A model generated the notes under the pieces. It had not been told where the DNA came from. It saw nothing but the letters and a program-made list of their open reading frames with translations, and did no database searches. From an uncultured Bacteroidales bacterium (GTDB lineage Bacteria > Bacteroidota > Bacteroidia > Bacteroidales > Bacteroidaceae), in contig CADCOX010000367.1 of the NCBI GenBank assembly GCA_902803195.1, positions 1-5,772 of the forward strand: a stretch of DNA of 5,772 nucleotides. Reading direction: 5' to 3'. Below, piece after piece: positions 1 through 5,772 of this stretch (position 1 is its first letter; each line of letters starts with the position of its first letter). The position numbers and the translations under genes were made by a program.

Positions 1-2778
1 CTCGCGGATACGGTCGAAGACAACCACCTTATCGTTGATGGAGTAACCGATACAGGTCAGCAGAGCACCGATGAAGGTCTGGTCGATCTCGAGCGAGAAG
101 GGCATCCAACCCCAGCAAGCGCTGTACATGCCGAGGATGAAGATGGTATCGACGGCCAAAGCGGTGATAGCACCTACGGAGAAGGCCACGTTGCGGAAAC
201 GCACGAGGATGTAGATGAAGATGACGATAAGGGCGAGGATGACCGAGATGATGGCACCGCGAGTGATGTTCTCAGCGATGGACGGTCCTACCTTCTGCGA
301 GCTGATGATGGAGCCACCGGCACGCTCGTCGCGATTGATGAAGTTGTCGACGGTGAGGTCGGGGCTGAGCTGACCGCCCTTCTTGAGGACGTCGAACAGC
401 TTCTGCTCGATCTCGGAGTCGACCTCCATGCCGTCCTCGTCGATGCGATAGTTGGTGGAGATGCGAAGGGTCTTGCCTTCGGTACCGAGGGCGATGACGC
501 TGGTGTTGGACTCGGGGAAGGCTTCGGCGAAGAGAGGACGTACGCTCTCAGGCGACACTTCCTTCTCGAAGAGGACCACGAAGTTGCGACCACCCGTGAA
601 GTCGATGGAGCGCGAGAAACCGCGGACAGCCCAGCTCAGAATGGCCAACACGACGATGGCGCCGAAGATGGCGAACGAGCGCTTGTAGGCTCCCATGAAG
701 TTGAAGTTGGTGTTGGAGAGGAACTTGCGCGAGAGGGAGGTGGTGAAGGTGAGGTCGAGCCACTTGTCCTTGGACATCATCGTGTCGAACACTACGCGCG
801 TAAGATAAACAGCGGTAAAGAACGAGATGACGATACCGATGATGTAGGTGGTGGCGAAGCCGCGGATGGGGCCTGTACCGAAGTAGTAGAGGATGATACC
901 GGTGAGGACACTCGTCACGTTGGAGTCGATGATGGCGCTGAAGGCGTTGCTGTAACCAGCCTGCATGGCCTGGCGTACAGCCTTGCCGGCGCGCATCTCC
1001 TCCTTGGTACGCTCAAAAATAAGCACGTTGGCATCGACAGCCATACCGAGGGTCAGCACCATACCGGCGATACCGCTCATGGTCAGGGCTGCCTGGAAAC
1101 TGGTCAGGATGCCGAGGGTGAAGAAGAGGTTGAGCAGCAGGGCGCAGTTAGCAACCATACCAGGACGGAAGCCATACATGGCAACCATATAAATCATCAG
1201 CGCGATGAAGGCGAGGATGACGGAGATGAAGCCCTGGCGGATGGACTCCTGACCGAGGGTAGGACCTACGATTTCCTCACTGACGATGTTGGCGGGAGCC
1301 GGCATCTTACCGGACTTGAGCACGTTGGCCAGGTCGCGGGTGTCCTCAGCGGTGAAGTGGCCAGTAATCTGGCTGTTACCACCCGTGATCTCGTTCTGCA
1401 CGTTAGGTGCGCTGTAGACGTAGTTATCAAGCACGATGGCGATGGGACGGTGCACGTTGGCCTTGGTCAGGGCAGCCCAGCGGCGAGCACCCTCGACGTT
1501 CATCTGCATGCTGACGCAGGGACGGCTGTTGTTGTCGTACTCGTCCTTGGCATCGGTGACGACATCACCTTCGAGGGGAGCACGTCCGTTGCGCTCAGTG
1601 ACCTTGATGGCATAGAGCTCGAAGACCTCTTCGTTCTTGTCGATACCCTTGACGCCCCAGAGAAGCTTCATGTCGGCGGGCAGGATAGCCTTGGCCTCGG
1701 GTGTCTCGAAGAGTGCGCTGATGGCGTCCATGTCGCGCTTGTTGGCGTAACCTACGCAAGCACCATTGTCCTGCTGCATCACCTGCAGGCGAGCGAGGAG
1801 GGGATGCTGACGGAGAGCCTGCTCGGTAGCGGCAGCGCTCTGGGCGTCAGCTTTGGCCTCTGCGGTCTCGGCGGCAGCACCCTTGGCGATGTTGGCCAGA
1901 GCCTCGTCGGAACTCTTGGCAGTAGCGGTGTCGGCAGCAGCCTCAGCGACTTCTGCCTCGGCTGATGCCTCGGCTTCAGTGGCTGTGGTGTCGGCAGCGG
2001 CCTCGCCACCAGCAGCAGCGAGCTTGCTGTCGAGCTGTACGAGGAAGGGAACAGCCTCAGTGGTCGTATAGGTCTCCCAGAACTCGAGGTTGGCAGAGCC
2101 TTGGAGAAGCTTACGGACACGCTCAGGCTCCTTGATGCCCGGCAGTTCGACCATGATGCGGCCTTCCTGACCCTCGAGGGCCTGGATGTTGGGCTGTACG
2201 ACGCCGAAGCGGTCGATACGAGTGCGGATGACGTTGAATGAGTTGTCGATAGCAGCCTTTACCTCTTCGCGTAGCACGCGCTCCACCTCGCGGTCGGTGC
2301 TCTTGGTGTTCACCTTACCACGGAGCTGCTGTGTAGCAAAGAGCTCGGCCAGATTGCTATTGGGAGCGATAGCCTTGTAGTCCTTGACGAAGAGAGAGAT
2401 GAAATCACCTTCTCCCTGCTTCGCTTCCTTGGCGGCTTGCTCAACGGCCTTGTTGAAATTGGGGTCTTCCTTGTGGTCGGCCAGCGCCTTCACGACGTCG
2501 GGTACGGAGACCTCGAGGATGACGTTCATACCGCCCTTGAGGTCAAGGCCGAGGCCAATACCCATCTCGCGGCATTCTTTGAGTGTCCAGACTCCGAAAT
2601 AGACCGGCTCGTTGGCCAGTGAGTCCAGATAGTGCTGTCCTGCTACCTCGCCTTGCAGTGCGGCAATCTTCTCGGCCTTTCCTTCGTAGTGTCTGGTCAC
2701 GAAGGAGAAGCTCAGGTAGAAGATGCACACGAGAGCTAACAGGATTGCGAAAACTTTTACAAATCCTTTGTTTTGCAT
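1..2778 (-). CDS. secDF: Protein translocase subunit SecDF (SecD-SecF fusion), 3' end beyond the window
   Basis: This is the accessory subunit of the SecYEG translocon. It uses the proton motive force to pull exported proteins out on the periplasmic side. The window holds 926 in-frame codons from an ATG at 2778 to the left edge. SecD part: TM1 about residues 7-27; the motif LGLDLKGGMNVILEV at 76-90; a large periplasmic P1 region to about 500; then five helices at about 515-662 with GMAVDANVLIFER at 578-590. SecF part: TM1 about 698-717, SIDFTGG at 724-730, a periplasmic domain, three further helices from about 841, and GYSINDKVVVFDRIRE at 911-926. The final two SecF helices are missing only because the window ends. 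The fused form is usual in Bacteroidota, at about 1000 residues. An Ala-rich insert lies in P1 (residues 254-318). The start is supported by the Lys-plus-hydrophobic N-terminus and a promoter 93 bases upstream. It is probably transcribed from its own promoter. Confidence 0.97.
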   Translation of the reverse strand, partial: MQNKGFVKVFAILLALVCIFYLSFSFVTRHYEGKAEKIAALQGEVAGQHYLDSLANEPVYFGVWTLKECREMGIGLGLDLKGGMNVILEVSVPDVVKALADHKEDPNFNKAVEQAAKEAKQGEGDFISLFVKDYKAIAPNSNLAELFATQQLRGKVNTKSTDREVERVLREEVKAAIDNSFNVIRTRIDRFGVVQPNIQALEGQEGRIMVELPGIKEPERVRKLLQGSANLEFWETYTTTEAVPFLVQLDSKLAAAGGEAAADTTATEAEASAEAEVAEAAADTATAKSSDEALANIAKGAAAETAEAKADAQSAAATEQALRQHPLLARLQVMQQDNGACVGYANKRDMDAISALFETPEAKAILPADMKLLWGVKGIDKNEEVFELYAIKVTERNGRAPLEGDVVTDAKDEYDNNSRPCVSMQMNVEGARRWAALTKANVHRPIAIVLDNYVYSAPNVQNEITGGNSQITGHFTAEDTRDLANVLKSGKMPAPANIVSEEIVGPTLGQESIRQGFISVILAFIALMIYMVAMYGFRPGMVANCALLLNLFFTLGILTSFQAALTMSGIAGMVLTLGMAVDANVLIFERTKEEMRAGKAVRQAMQAGYSNAFSAIIDSNVTSVLTGIILYYFGTGPIRGFATTYIIGIVISFFTAVYLTRVVFDTMMSKDKWLDLTFTTSLSRKFLSNTNFNFMGAYKRSFAIFGAIVVLAILSWAVRGFSRSIDFTGGRNFVVLFEKEVSPESVRPLFAEAFPESNTSVIALGTEGKTLRISTNYRIDEDGMEVDSEIEQKLFDVLKKGGQLSPDLTVDNFINRDERAGGSIISSQKVGPSIAENITRGAIISVILALIVIFIYILVRFRNVAFSVGAITALAVDTIFILGMYSACWGWMPFSLEIDQTFIGALLTCIGYSINDKVVVFDRIRE
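1825..2019 (-). other. Ala/Glu/Thr-rich low-complexity insert in the SecD P1 domain
   Basis: Residues 254-318 of SecDF consist mostly of Ala, with Glu, Asp, Thr, Ser and Lys, for example EAEASAEAEVAEAAADTATA at 268-287. The segment has no Trp, Phe, Tyr, Cys or Pro. It lies between folded P1 sequence (LEFWETYTTTEAVPFLVQLD before, HPLLARLQVMQQDNGACVGY after), so it is an internal periplasmic linker or surface helix. The reading frame is uninterrupted. The function is unknown. It may be a flexible or helical spacer, and its length probably varies between relatives. Confidence 0.75.
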
Positions 2779-2782
2779 TGTG

Positions 2783-2794
2783 ATAATTGAGTTA
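2783..2794 (-). repeat. 12-base leader element TAACTCAATTAT (secDF copy)
   Basis: On the minus strand TAACTCAATTAT lies 4 bases before the secDF ATG. The identical 12-mer occurs in the HU leader at 5242-5253. There is no Shine-Dalgarno-like purine run before this start, so the AU-rich, unstructured element may help ribosome loading. Its role is inferred only. Confidence 0.4.
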
Positions 2795-2870
2795 TTGATG
2801 TTTGTTATAATTTCAGGGTGATGTGGCCGTTTTTCGGTCGTTTTAAGACCTATCGCCGCAAAATAGCGCG

Positions 2871-2878
2871 CAAATATA
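2871..2878 (-). promoter_or_regulatory. secDF promoter, Bacteroidota -7 element TATATTTG
   Basis: The minus strand reads TATATTTG, an exact match to the Bacteroidota sigma-ABfr -7 consensus TAnnTTTG. No TTTG is found at the usual 19-21 base spacing upstream, so the -33 element is weak or absent. Transcription would start roughly 5-7 bases downstream, giving a leader of about 85-90 bases before the secDF ATG at 2778. A small hairpin (GGTC/GACC) can form in this leader at about 2836-2850. Confidence 0.65.
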
Positions 2879-2909
2879 CAGTTTTTTTGTGTATCTGCGA
2901 CGCTAAATG

Positions 2910-2923
2910 GCCAAATATTTGGC
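2910..2923. repeat. Perfect 14-base palindrome GCCAAATATTTGGC
   Basis: A perfect inverted repeat lies between the end of the EEP-domain gene and the secDF -7 element, about 32 bases upstream of that element. The position would suit an operator or activator site for secDF. It lacks a following T-run in the minus direction, so it is a poor terminator for the upstream operon. In the plus direction it is followed by TTTT, but there is no plus-strand gene to terminate. Confidence 0.45.
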
Positions 2924-2937
2924 TTTTCCGATGCTTT

Positions 2938-4038
2938 TTACCTCTTTTTAGGCGTTTTCCGTGTCAGAATGGTGGAAAGTGGAAGGTGGTCGGAGTATTT
3001 AAAGGTGTCGTCGATGGTGGTGTGATGACTTCGCCATACGTCGCCACTGAACAGGATGTGGTCGATGCGCACGGGGAAGCCTCGGGCGTGGAAAGTGATT
3101 CCTAGTCCGTTGCCGCTCTGAACGAAGGCGCTCGTGAGTGTATGGGTGAGGAGGCGATGGGGGTAGGAGATGGGCGTCTCGTTGAAGTCGCCACAGAGGA
3201 TGACGGGCCGTGGTGCCCAACGACGGATTATGTTGTTGATGCTGTCGGCCTGCGTGGCCCGATAGGGGGCGGCTTCGGCGAGCAGACGCACGATGGGTGA
3301 GAGCTCACGGCGCAGCGAGTCGCCGATAATGCGGGTGGGTGCGTTATGCGTCGACTGCTTGATGGCATCGATGTAGGCCTCGCGCATCGGAAGGGTGAAG
3401 TGATTGCTCTCGAAATGATTGTTGATGAGCAAGATGGTATCGCCCTCGTAGAGCAGATGGGCTACTACGCCATTGTTGGTGCGACTGGGTAGCGCAAGGC
3501 TGTCGGACCACAGGATGGGGAGACGGGAATAGAAGCTGACGGTGGCGTGATGATAGTGCTCATAGCCCAGCGCCTGCAACTTAAGGTCCAAGGAATCACG
3601 ATATCTCGCCATGTGGCATTCCTGAAGGCAGATCACGTCTGCCTGAGAAGCCTGGACATAATCGACAATATGGTTTCCGCCATCAGGGGTGTTGGCCTCG
3701 GCACCCCCGAAGCCATGGACGTTAAAGGTAAGTACGATGAGCGAATCGCCCGTAGGCGACGAGGGCAGGTTGAGTGGGAAATAGTCGCGGACAAAGCTGC
3801 CGCATGCCAGAAGCCCGACGATGGGAATCCATACACGTCGGACCTTGAAAATCAACCAAAAGATGATGAAGGCCAGGTCGGATGCCAGGAACACGGGGAA
3901 GGTGAGCGATAGCAAGCTCAGGCGCGGCCACGACGACGGATTGAGGTAGGTGGACAAACAAGTGAGCCACATCAGCAGAATGACTGCGATATTGGCTCCC
4001 ACGAAAAGATTGACTAGTATGGTGCGAATGACCTTCAT
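2938..4038 (-). CDS. Membrane-anchored endonuclease/exonuclease/phosphatase (EEP) family protein
   Basis: The product is 366 residues. Three hydrophobic helices at about 7-28, 40-63 and 70-84 precede an EEP hydrolase domain from about residue 98 to the end. The metal and catalytic residues of the superfamily are all visible: N106 in LTFNVHGFGG, E140 in ICLQE, H208 in NNHFES, D284 and N286 in GDFNETP, D326 in RIDHILF, and D350-H351 in YSDHLPL. The positive cluster KVRR after helix 2 predicts that helix 3 exits to the periplasm, placing the catalytic domain outside the cytoplasm. The superfamily cleaves phosphodiester or phosphomonoester bonds in nucleic acids, phosphoinositides or sphingomyelin; the substrate here is unknown. 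The ATG at 4038 overlaps the rhomboid stop as ATGA, which fixes the start and implies coupled translation. A longer GTG start at 4254 would lie entirely inside the rhomboid gene. The stop is TAA at 2938-2940, and no clear terminator follows. Confidence 0.9.
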   Translation of the reverse strand: MKVIRTILVNLFVGANIAVILLMWLTCLSTYLNPSSWPRLSLLSLTFPVFLASDLAFIIFWLIFKVRRVWIPIVGLLACGSFVRDYFPLNLPSSPTGDSLIVLTFNVHGFGGAEANTPDGGNHIVDYVQASQADVICLQECHMARYRDSLDLKLQALGYEHYHHATVSFYSRLPILWSDSLALPSRTNNGVVAHLLYEGDTILLINNHFESNHFTLPMREAYIDAIKQSTHNAPTRIIGDSLRRELSPIVRLLAEAAPYRATQADSINNIIRRWAPRPVILCGDFNETPISYPHRLLTHTLTSAFVQSGNGLGITFHARGFPVRIDHILFSGDVWRSHHTTIDDTFKYSDHLPLSTILTRKTPKKR

Positions 4039-5045
4039 CGTTCGCTCGCTTCGAAGAGCTTGCGCTTCTCTTCGTCGGTCAGGCTGCTGTAGCCGCCTTG
4101 CTTCACTTTGGCCAAGATGCGGTCTATCTCCTGTTCGCGTTCTTGTTGCTGACGACGCCATTGCATGTCGGCATCGTGCTTGCTCGTTCCGTGACCTACG
4201 TTCACCTTCATCTTGGGCTTGCGACGGAAGCGTGTGGCTACCGAGCTCCACCACTGCTTGATGCGTGTGGTAACAGATGGGCGCTGGTTATTGGTGTTCG
4301 TGACGTCCTCATAGCGAGTGAAATAGTTGTCATAGCCACCGAAACCGCCACCGCCACCGAAGAAGCGGCCGCCCCGACCTCCGTTACCGTTGTGACGGCG
4401 CCAGTAGAGGATGAGGGCCAAGCCGAAGAGCATACCGCCGAGGTGCGCCATATGAGCGATGCCGTCGCCAGGATTGTGGAGGGCACTCAGTAGTTCGATG
4501 ATTGCGTAACCCATCACGAACCACTTCGCCTTGATGGGAAAGGGGATGGGTATGATGAACATACGCTCCTCGGGGAAGGTCATGCCGAAACTGAGCAGGA
4601 TGCCATAGACGGCGCCCGAGGCACCGACTGTCGTCCAATTGTTCAGATAGGCAGCCATCGGCATTGTCATGCCGCTGACGTTCACGCTGTCGTAGGCCGC
4701 AAGGCCTTCGTAGACATATTGACCGTACTGTGCCACCTCTTGCATCAGGCCTGCACCGACGCCGCACACGATATAGTAGAAAAGGAAGCGCTGCGACCCC
4801 ATCACTTGCTCCATGATGCGGCCGAACATCCATACGGCAAACATATTGAAGAAGATGTGCTCCCATCCTCCGTGTACGAACATGTAGGTGAAAAACTGAT
4901 AGAGGCGGAAGTCAGACGCCATGAAGAAATGTAGACCGAGCAAGTCATCGAAGTCGATTCCATAGCGTGTGGCTACAATCTTGGCAAGAAACATCAACAG
5001 ATTGATGATGATGAGATTCTTGGTTACAGGGGGCATATTCAGCAT
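4035..5045 (-). CDS. Rhomboid family intramembrane serine protease with cytoplasmic tail
   Basis: The product is 336 residues from the ATG at 5045. Rhomboids cut substrate membrane helices inside the lipid bilayer. The core has about six helices, starting with NLIIINLLMFLAK. Key sites: WEHIFFNMF, with H63 and oxyanion-type N67; the nucleophile S143 in GASGAVYG; and the partner H201 in AHLGGMLFG. The dyad is therefore intact. After the core come a Gly-rich linker (about 219-237), a basic stretch, and a charged helical tail with EQEIDRILAKVKQGG and SLTDEEKRKLFEAS. Such tails recur in Bacteroidota rhomboids (DUF6576-like, from memory). The frame extends upstream to a TTG at 5078, but that TTG lies inside the -7 promoter element, so it cannot be the start. 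A second ATG at 5036 (MPPVTKNL) is a possible alternative. It is the first gene of an operon with the EEP gene. The natural substrate is unknown. Confidence 0.93.
   Translation of the reverse strand: MLNMPPVTKNLIIINLLMFLAKIVATRYGIDFDDLLGLHFFMASDFRLYQFFTYMFVHGGWEHIFFNMFAVWMFGRIMEQVMGSQRFLFYYIVCGVGAGLMQEVAQYGQYVYEGLAAYDSVNVSGMTMPMAAYLNNWTTVGASGAVYGILLSFGMTFPEERMFIIPIPFPIKAKWFVMGYAIIELLSALHNPGDGIAHMAHLGGMLFGLALILYWRRHNGNGGRGGRFFGGGGGFGGYDNYFTRYEDVTNTNNQRPSVTTRIKQWWSSVATRFRRKPKMKVNVGHGTSKHDADMQWRRQQQEREQEIDRILAKVKQGGYSSLTDEEKRKLFEASER
4332..4391 (-). other. Gly-rich linker region of the rhomboid protein
   Basis: Twenty codons just after the last transmembrane helix encode mainly Gly with some Arg, Asn and Phe (NGNGGRGGRFFGGGGGFGG). 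It follows the basic WRRHN, which marks the cytoplasmic side, so this is probably a flexible cytoplasmic tether between the protease core and the helical tail. Repetitive Gly codons make the region prone to length change between strains. Confidence 0.7.
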
Positions 5046-5075
5046 TTTACGCTCAGCTTTAGTGTTTAGAGAGCG

Positions 5076-5083
5076 CAAAAGTA
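5076..5083 (-). promoter_or_regulatory. Rhomboid-EEP operon promoter, -7 element TACTTTTG
   Basis: The minus strand reads TACTTTTG, matching TAnnTTTG. A start site 5-7 bases downstream (about 5070) leaves a leader of about 25 bases to the ATG at 5045. No good TTTG lies at -33 spacing. The last three bases of the element (TTG) are the upstream in-frame pseudo-start of the rhomboid frame. Confidence 0.65.
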
Positions 5084-5155
5084 GGTATTTTTGTGGTGAT
5101 TTAGGGCTATTTCACTATAAAAATAATCTTTTTTATGTCTTTTTTGCCTAAAAAC

Positions 5156-5186
5156 TTGGTGCGAATCACAACTTTAACTACATTTG
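5156..5186 (+). promoter_or_regulatory. HU gene promoter: TTGG, 19-base spacer, TACATTTG
   Basis: TACATTTG at 5179-5186 is an exact match to the Bacteroidota -7 consensus. TTGG at 5156-5159, separated by 19 bases, is a partial match to the -33 TTTG. Transcription should begin near 5192, giving a leader of about 73 bases. That leader includes a small hairpin (GGCT 5198-5201 with AGCC 5208-5211) and the TAACTCAATTAT element. The promoter is divergent from the rhomboid promoter about 100 bases away. Confidence 0.7.
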
Positions 5187-5241
5187 CCACAAGAATAGGC
5201 TCAAAAAAGCCATTTCCTACTTTGATAGAAACGTTTTTCTT

Positions 5242-5253
5242 TAACTCAATTAT
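5242..5253 (+). repeat. 12-base leader element TAACTCAATTAT (HU copy)
   Basis: This is identical to the element in the secDF leader at 2783-2794 on the other strand. Here it ends 12 bases before the HU ATG at 5266. The surrounding leader is A/T-rich without an obvious Shine-Dalgarno sequence. Confidence 0.4.
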
Positions 5254-5265
5254 TAAAACCTCATT

Positions 5266-5538
5266 ATGAACAAGACAGATTTGACAAATGCCATCGCCGC
5301 CAAGGCTGGCTTGACGAAAGTAGATGCCAAGAAGGCTCTCGACGCAACAATCGACGCTATCACCGAAGCTCTGAAGGCTGGTGAGAAGGTTGCTCTCATT
5401 GGTTTCGGTACATTCGCAGTTGTTGAGCGTGAAGCTCGTCAGGGTGTGAACCCCCGCAGCGGTGAGGCTATCGAGATTGCTGCCAAGAAGCTGGCAAAGT
5501 TCAAGGCTGGTGCTGAGCTCGACGCTGCCATCCAGTAA
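5266..5538 (+). CDS. HU family DNA-binding protein
   Basis: The product is 90 residues, the standard HU length. It is a small basic dimeric protein that bends and compacts DNA and acts in the nucleoid. Residues 1-40 form the helical dimerization part (MNKTDLTNAIAAKAGLTKVD onward). GFGTFAVVEREARQG at 46-60 is the HU/IHF signature region. NPRSGE at 62-67 is the tip of the DNA-binding arm, and P63 is the conserved proline that intercalates between bases. The C-terminus reads IAAKKLAKFKAG, where many family members have IPAKK and FKPG. HU is more likely than IHF from length and arm sequence, but paralogues in Bacteroidota are hard to separate by eye. It is monocistronic: its own promoter lies upstream and a strong terminator lies 30 bases after the TAA stop. 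Confidence 0.96.
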   Translation: MNKTDLTNAIAAKAGLTKVDAKKALDATIDAITEALKAGEKVALIGFGTFAVVEREARQGVNPRSGEAIEIAAKKLAKFKAGAELDAAIQ

Positions 5539-5567
5539 TCATCTGACAACTCTTTTTCACATTACAG

Positions 5568-5598
5568 AACCTTAGGGCTAAGGCCTTAAGGTTTTTTT
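5568..5598 (+). terminator. Intrinsic terminator of the HU gene
   Basis: An 11-base-pair stem (AACCTTAGGGC at 5568-5578 with GCCTTAAGGTT at 5583-5593, including one G-U pair) closes a TAAG loop. Seven T residues follow from 5592, the first two of them in the stem. It lies 30 bases after the HU stop and should separate HU from the gene beginning at 5745. The stem is nearly symmetric, but the opposite strand has no gene reading into it. Confidence 0.9.
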
Positions 5599-5704
5599 GT
5601 TGCTGACCGTACCCCTTTTCCTTGAGGAGTGGTCGAGGGGACTAAAAGAAGGACGCTTTCCACTAAAAAACGTAAATCGTAGGGCGTAAGTCCATAAAAA
5701 TGCT
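5599..5704. other. Non-coding gap between HU terminator and the argS promoter
   Basis: No convincing ORF or promoter is seen. Short complementary pieces occur: CCCCTT (5612-5617) with GAGGGG (5635-5640), and GACC (5605-5608) with GGTC (5631-5634). These two pairings interleave. The stretch lies upstream of the inferred argS start site, so any structure would not be in the argS leader. Confidence 0.4.
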
Positions 5705-5712
5705 TACCTTTG
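5705..5712 (+). promoter_or_regulatory. Promoter of the gene at 5745, -7 element TACCTTTG
   Basis: TACCTTTG is an exact Bacteroidota -7 consensus match. A start near 5718 leaves a short A/T-rich leader of about 27 bases before the ATG at 5745. No TTTG is present at the expected -33 spacing. The AAGG at 5740-5743 is too close to the ATG to act as a normal Shine-Dalgarno site. Confidence 0.7.
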
Positions 5713-5744
5713 CAGCCGAAATCAATTTTTATTATTTATAAGGT

Positions 5745-5772
5745 ATGCAAATCGAACAAAAACTCACAGCAG
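5745..5772 (+). CDS. argS: Probable arginyl-tRNA synthetase, N-terminal fragment only
   Basis: Only nine complete codons are in the window, reading MQIEQKLTA, and the frame is open to the right edge. Bacteroidota ArgS proteins commonly begin with a very similar M-x-IE-x-KL sequence, and argS often follows the HU gene in Bacteroidales; both points are from memory. ArgS charges tRNA-Arg with arginine in the cytoplasm. The perfect -7 element 32 bases upstream supports this ATG as a real start. The gene identity rests on very little sequence and should be confirmed from the adjoining DNA. Confidence 0.5.

Noticed and set aside
1357..1965. A 202-codon open frame on the plus strand
   Set aside because: It lies fully antisense to secDF. 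Its Val/Leu/Gly-rich translation matches the complement of GC-rich codons and shows no family motif.
2818..3105. A 95-codon plus-strand frame spanning the secDF upstream gap
   Set aside because: It covers the secDF promoter and is antisense to the EEP 3' end. It has no -7 element or recognisable domain.
3547..3912. A 121-codon plus-strand frame
   Set aside because: It is antisense to the EEP gene, has no promoter or recognisable motif, and is a shadow of that coding sequence.
4039..4254. A 72-residue N-terminal extension of the EEP protein from a GTG at 4254
   Set aside because: It lies within the rhomboid C-terminal coding region and encodes hydrophilic residues before the natural membrane start. 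The ATGA overlap at 4035-4038 is the better start.
4384..4866. A 160-codon minus-strand frame within the rhomboid gene
   Set aside because: It overlaps the rhomboid core in another frame. The rhomboid frame carries all conserved motifs, while this one is Arg/His-rich noise.
5217..5223. TACTTTG as a second HU promoter element
   Set aside because: It is one base short of the TAnnTTTG spacing. The exact element at 5179-5186 with a partial -33 is the better candidate.
1..5772. tRNA or rRNA genes, CRISPR repeats, insertion sequences or a phage-like system
   Set aside because: I read both strands and saw no cloverleaf, regularly spaced direct repeats, transposase motifs or flanking inverted repeats. 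The gaps are all shorter than 250 bases and are explained by promoters and a terminator.

Overview
The window looks like chromosomal DNA from a Bacteroidota bacterium, most likely order Bacteroidales and perhaps a Prevotella-like lineage. Four things point there: a fused SecD-SecF protein; four promoters with the Bacteroidota -7 element TAnnTTTG instead of an E. coli-type -10; starts without clear Shine-Dalgarno sequences; and an HU gene followed by what looks like argS. Genes are fairly GC-rich and the gaps are AT-rich, which is normal for this group. Nothing suggests a mobile element, phage, CRISPR array or RNA gene.

Layout, left to right. Positions 1-2778 (minus strand) hold the first 926 residues of secDF; its C-terminal end lies beyond the left edge. 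A 159-base gap carries the secDF -7 element and a perfect 14-base palindrome. Positions 2938-4038 and 4035-5045 (minus strand) form a two-gene operon. Upstream is an intramembrane rhomboid serine protease with a Gly-rich linker and a cytoplasmic helical tail. Downstream, joined by a 4-base ATGA overlap, is a three-helix membrane protein with a complete endonuclease/exonuclease/phosphatase (EEP) catalytic domain. A 220-base divergent intergenic region carries the rhomboid promoter (minus) and the HU promoter (plus). HU (5266-5538, plus) ends in a strong intrinsic terminator. After another gap with a consensus -7 element, the first nine codons of a probable argS begin at 5745.

Functionally this is mostly housekeeping: protein export (SecDF), nucleoid architecture (HU) and tRNA charging (ArgS). 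The least understood part is the rhomboid-EEP pair. Both active sites look intact and the translation is coupled, but the substrates cannot be read from sequence. I do not see a convincing new system here. The points most worth a second look are the corrected rhomboid start, the rhomboid-EEP coupling, the Ala-rich insert in SecD, and a 12-base element shared by the secDF and HU leaders.
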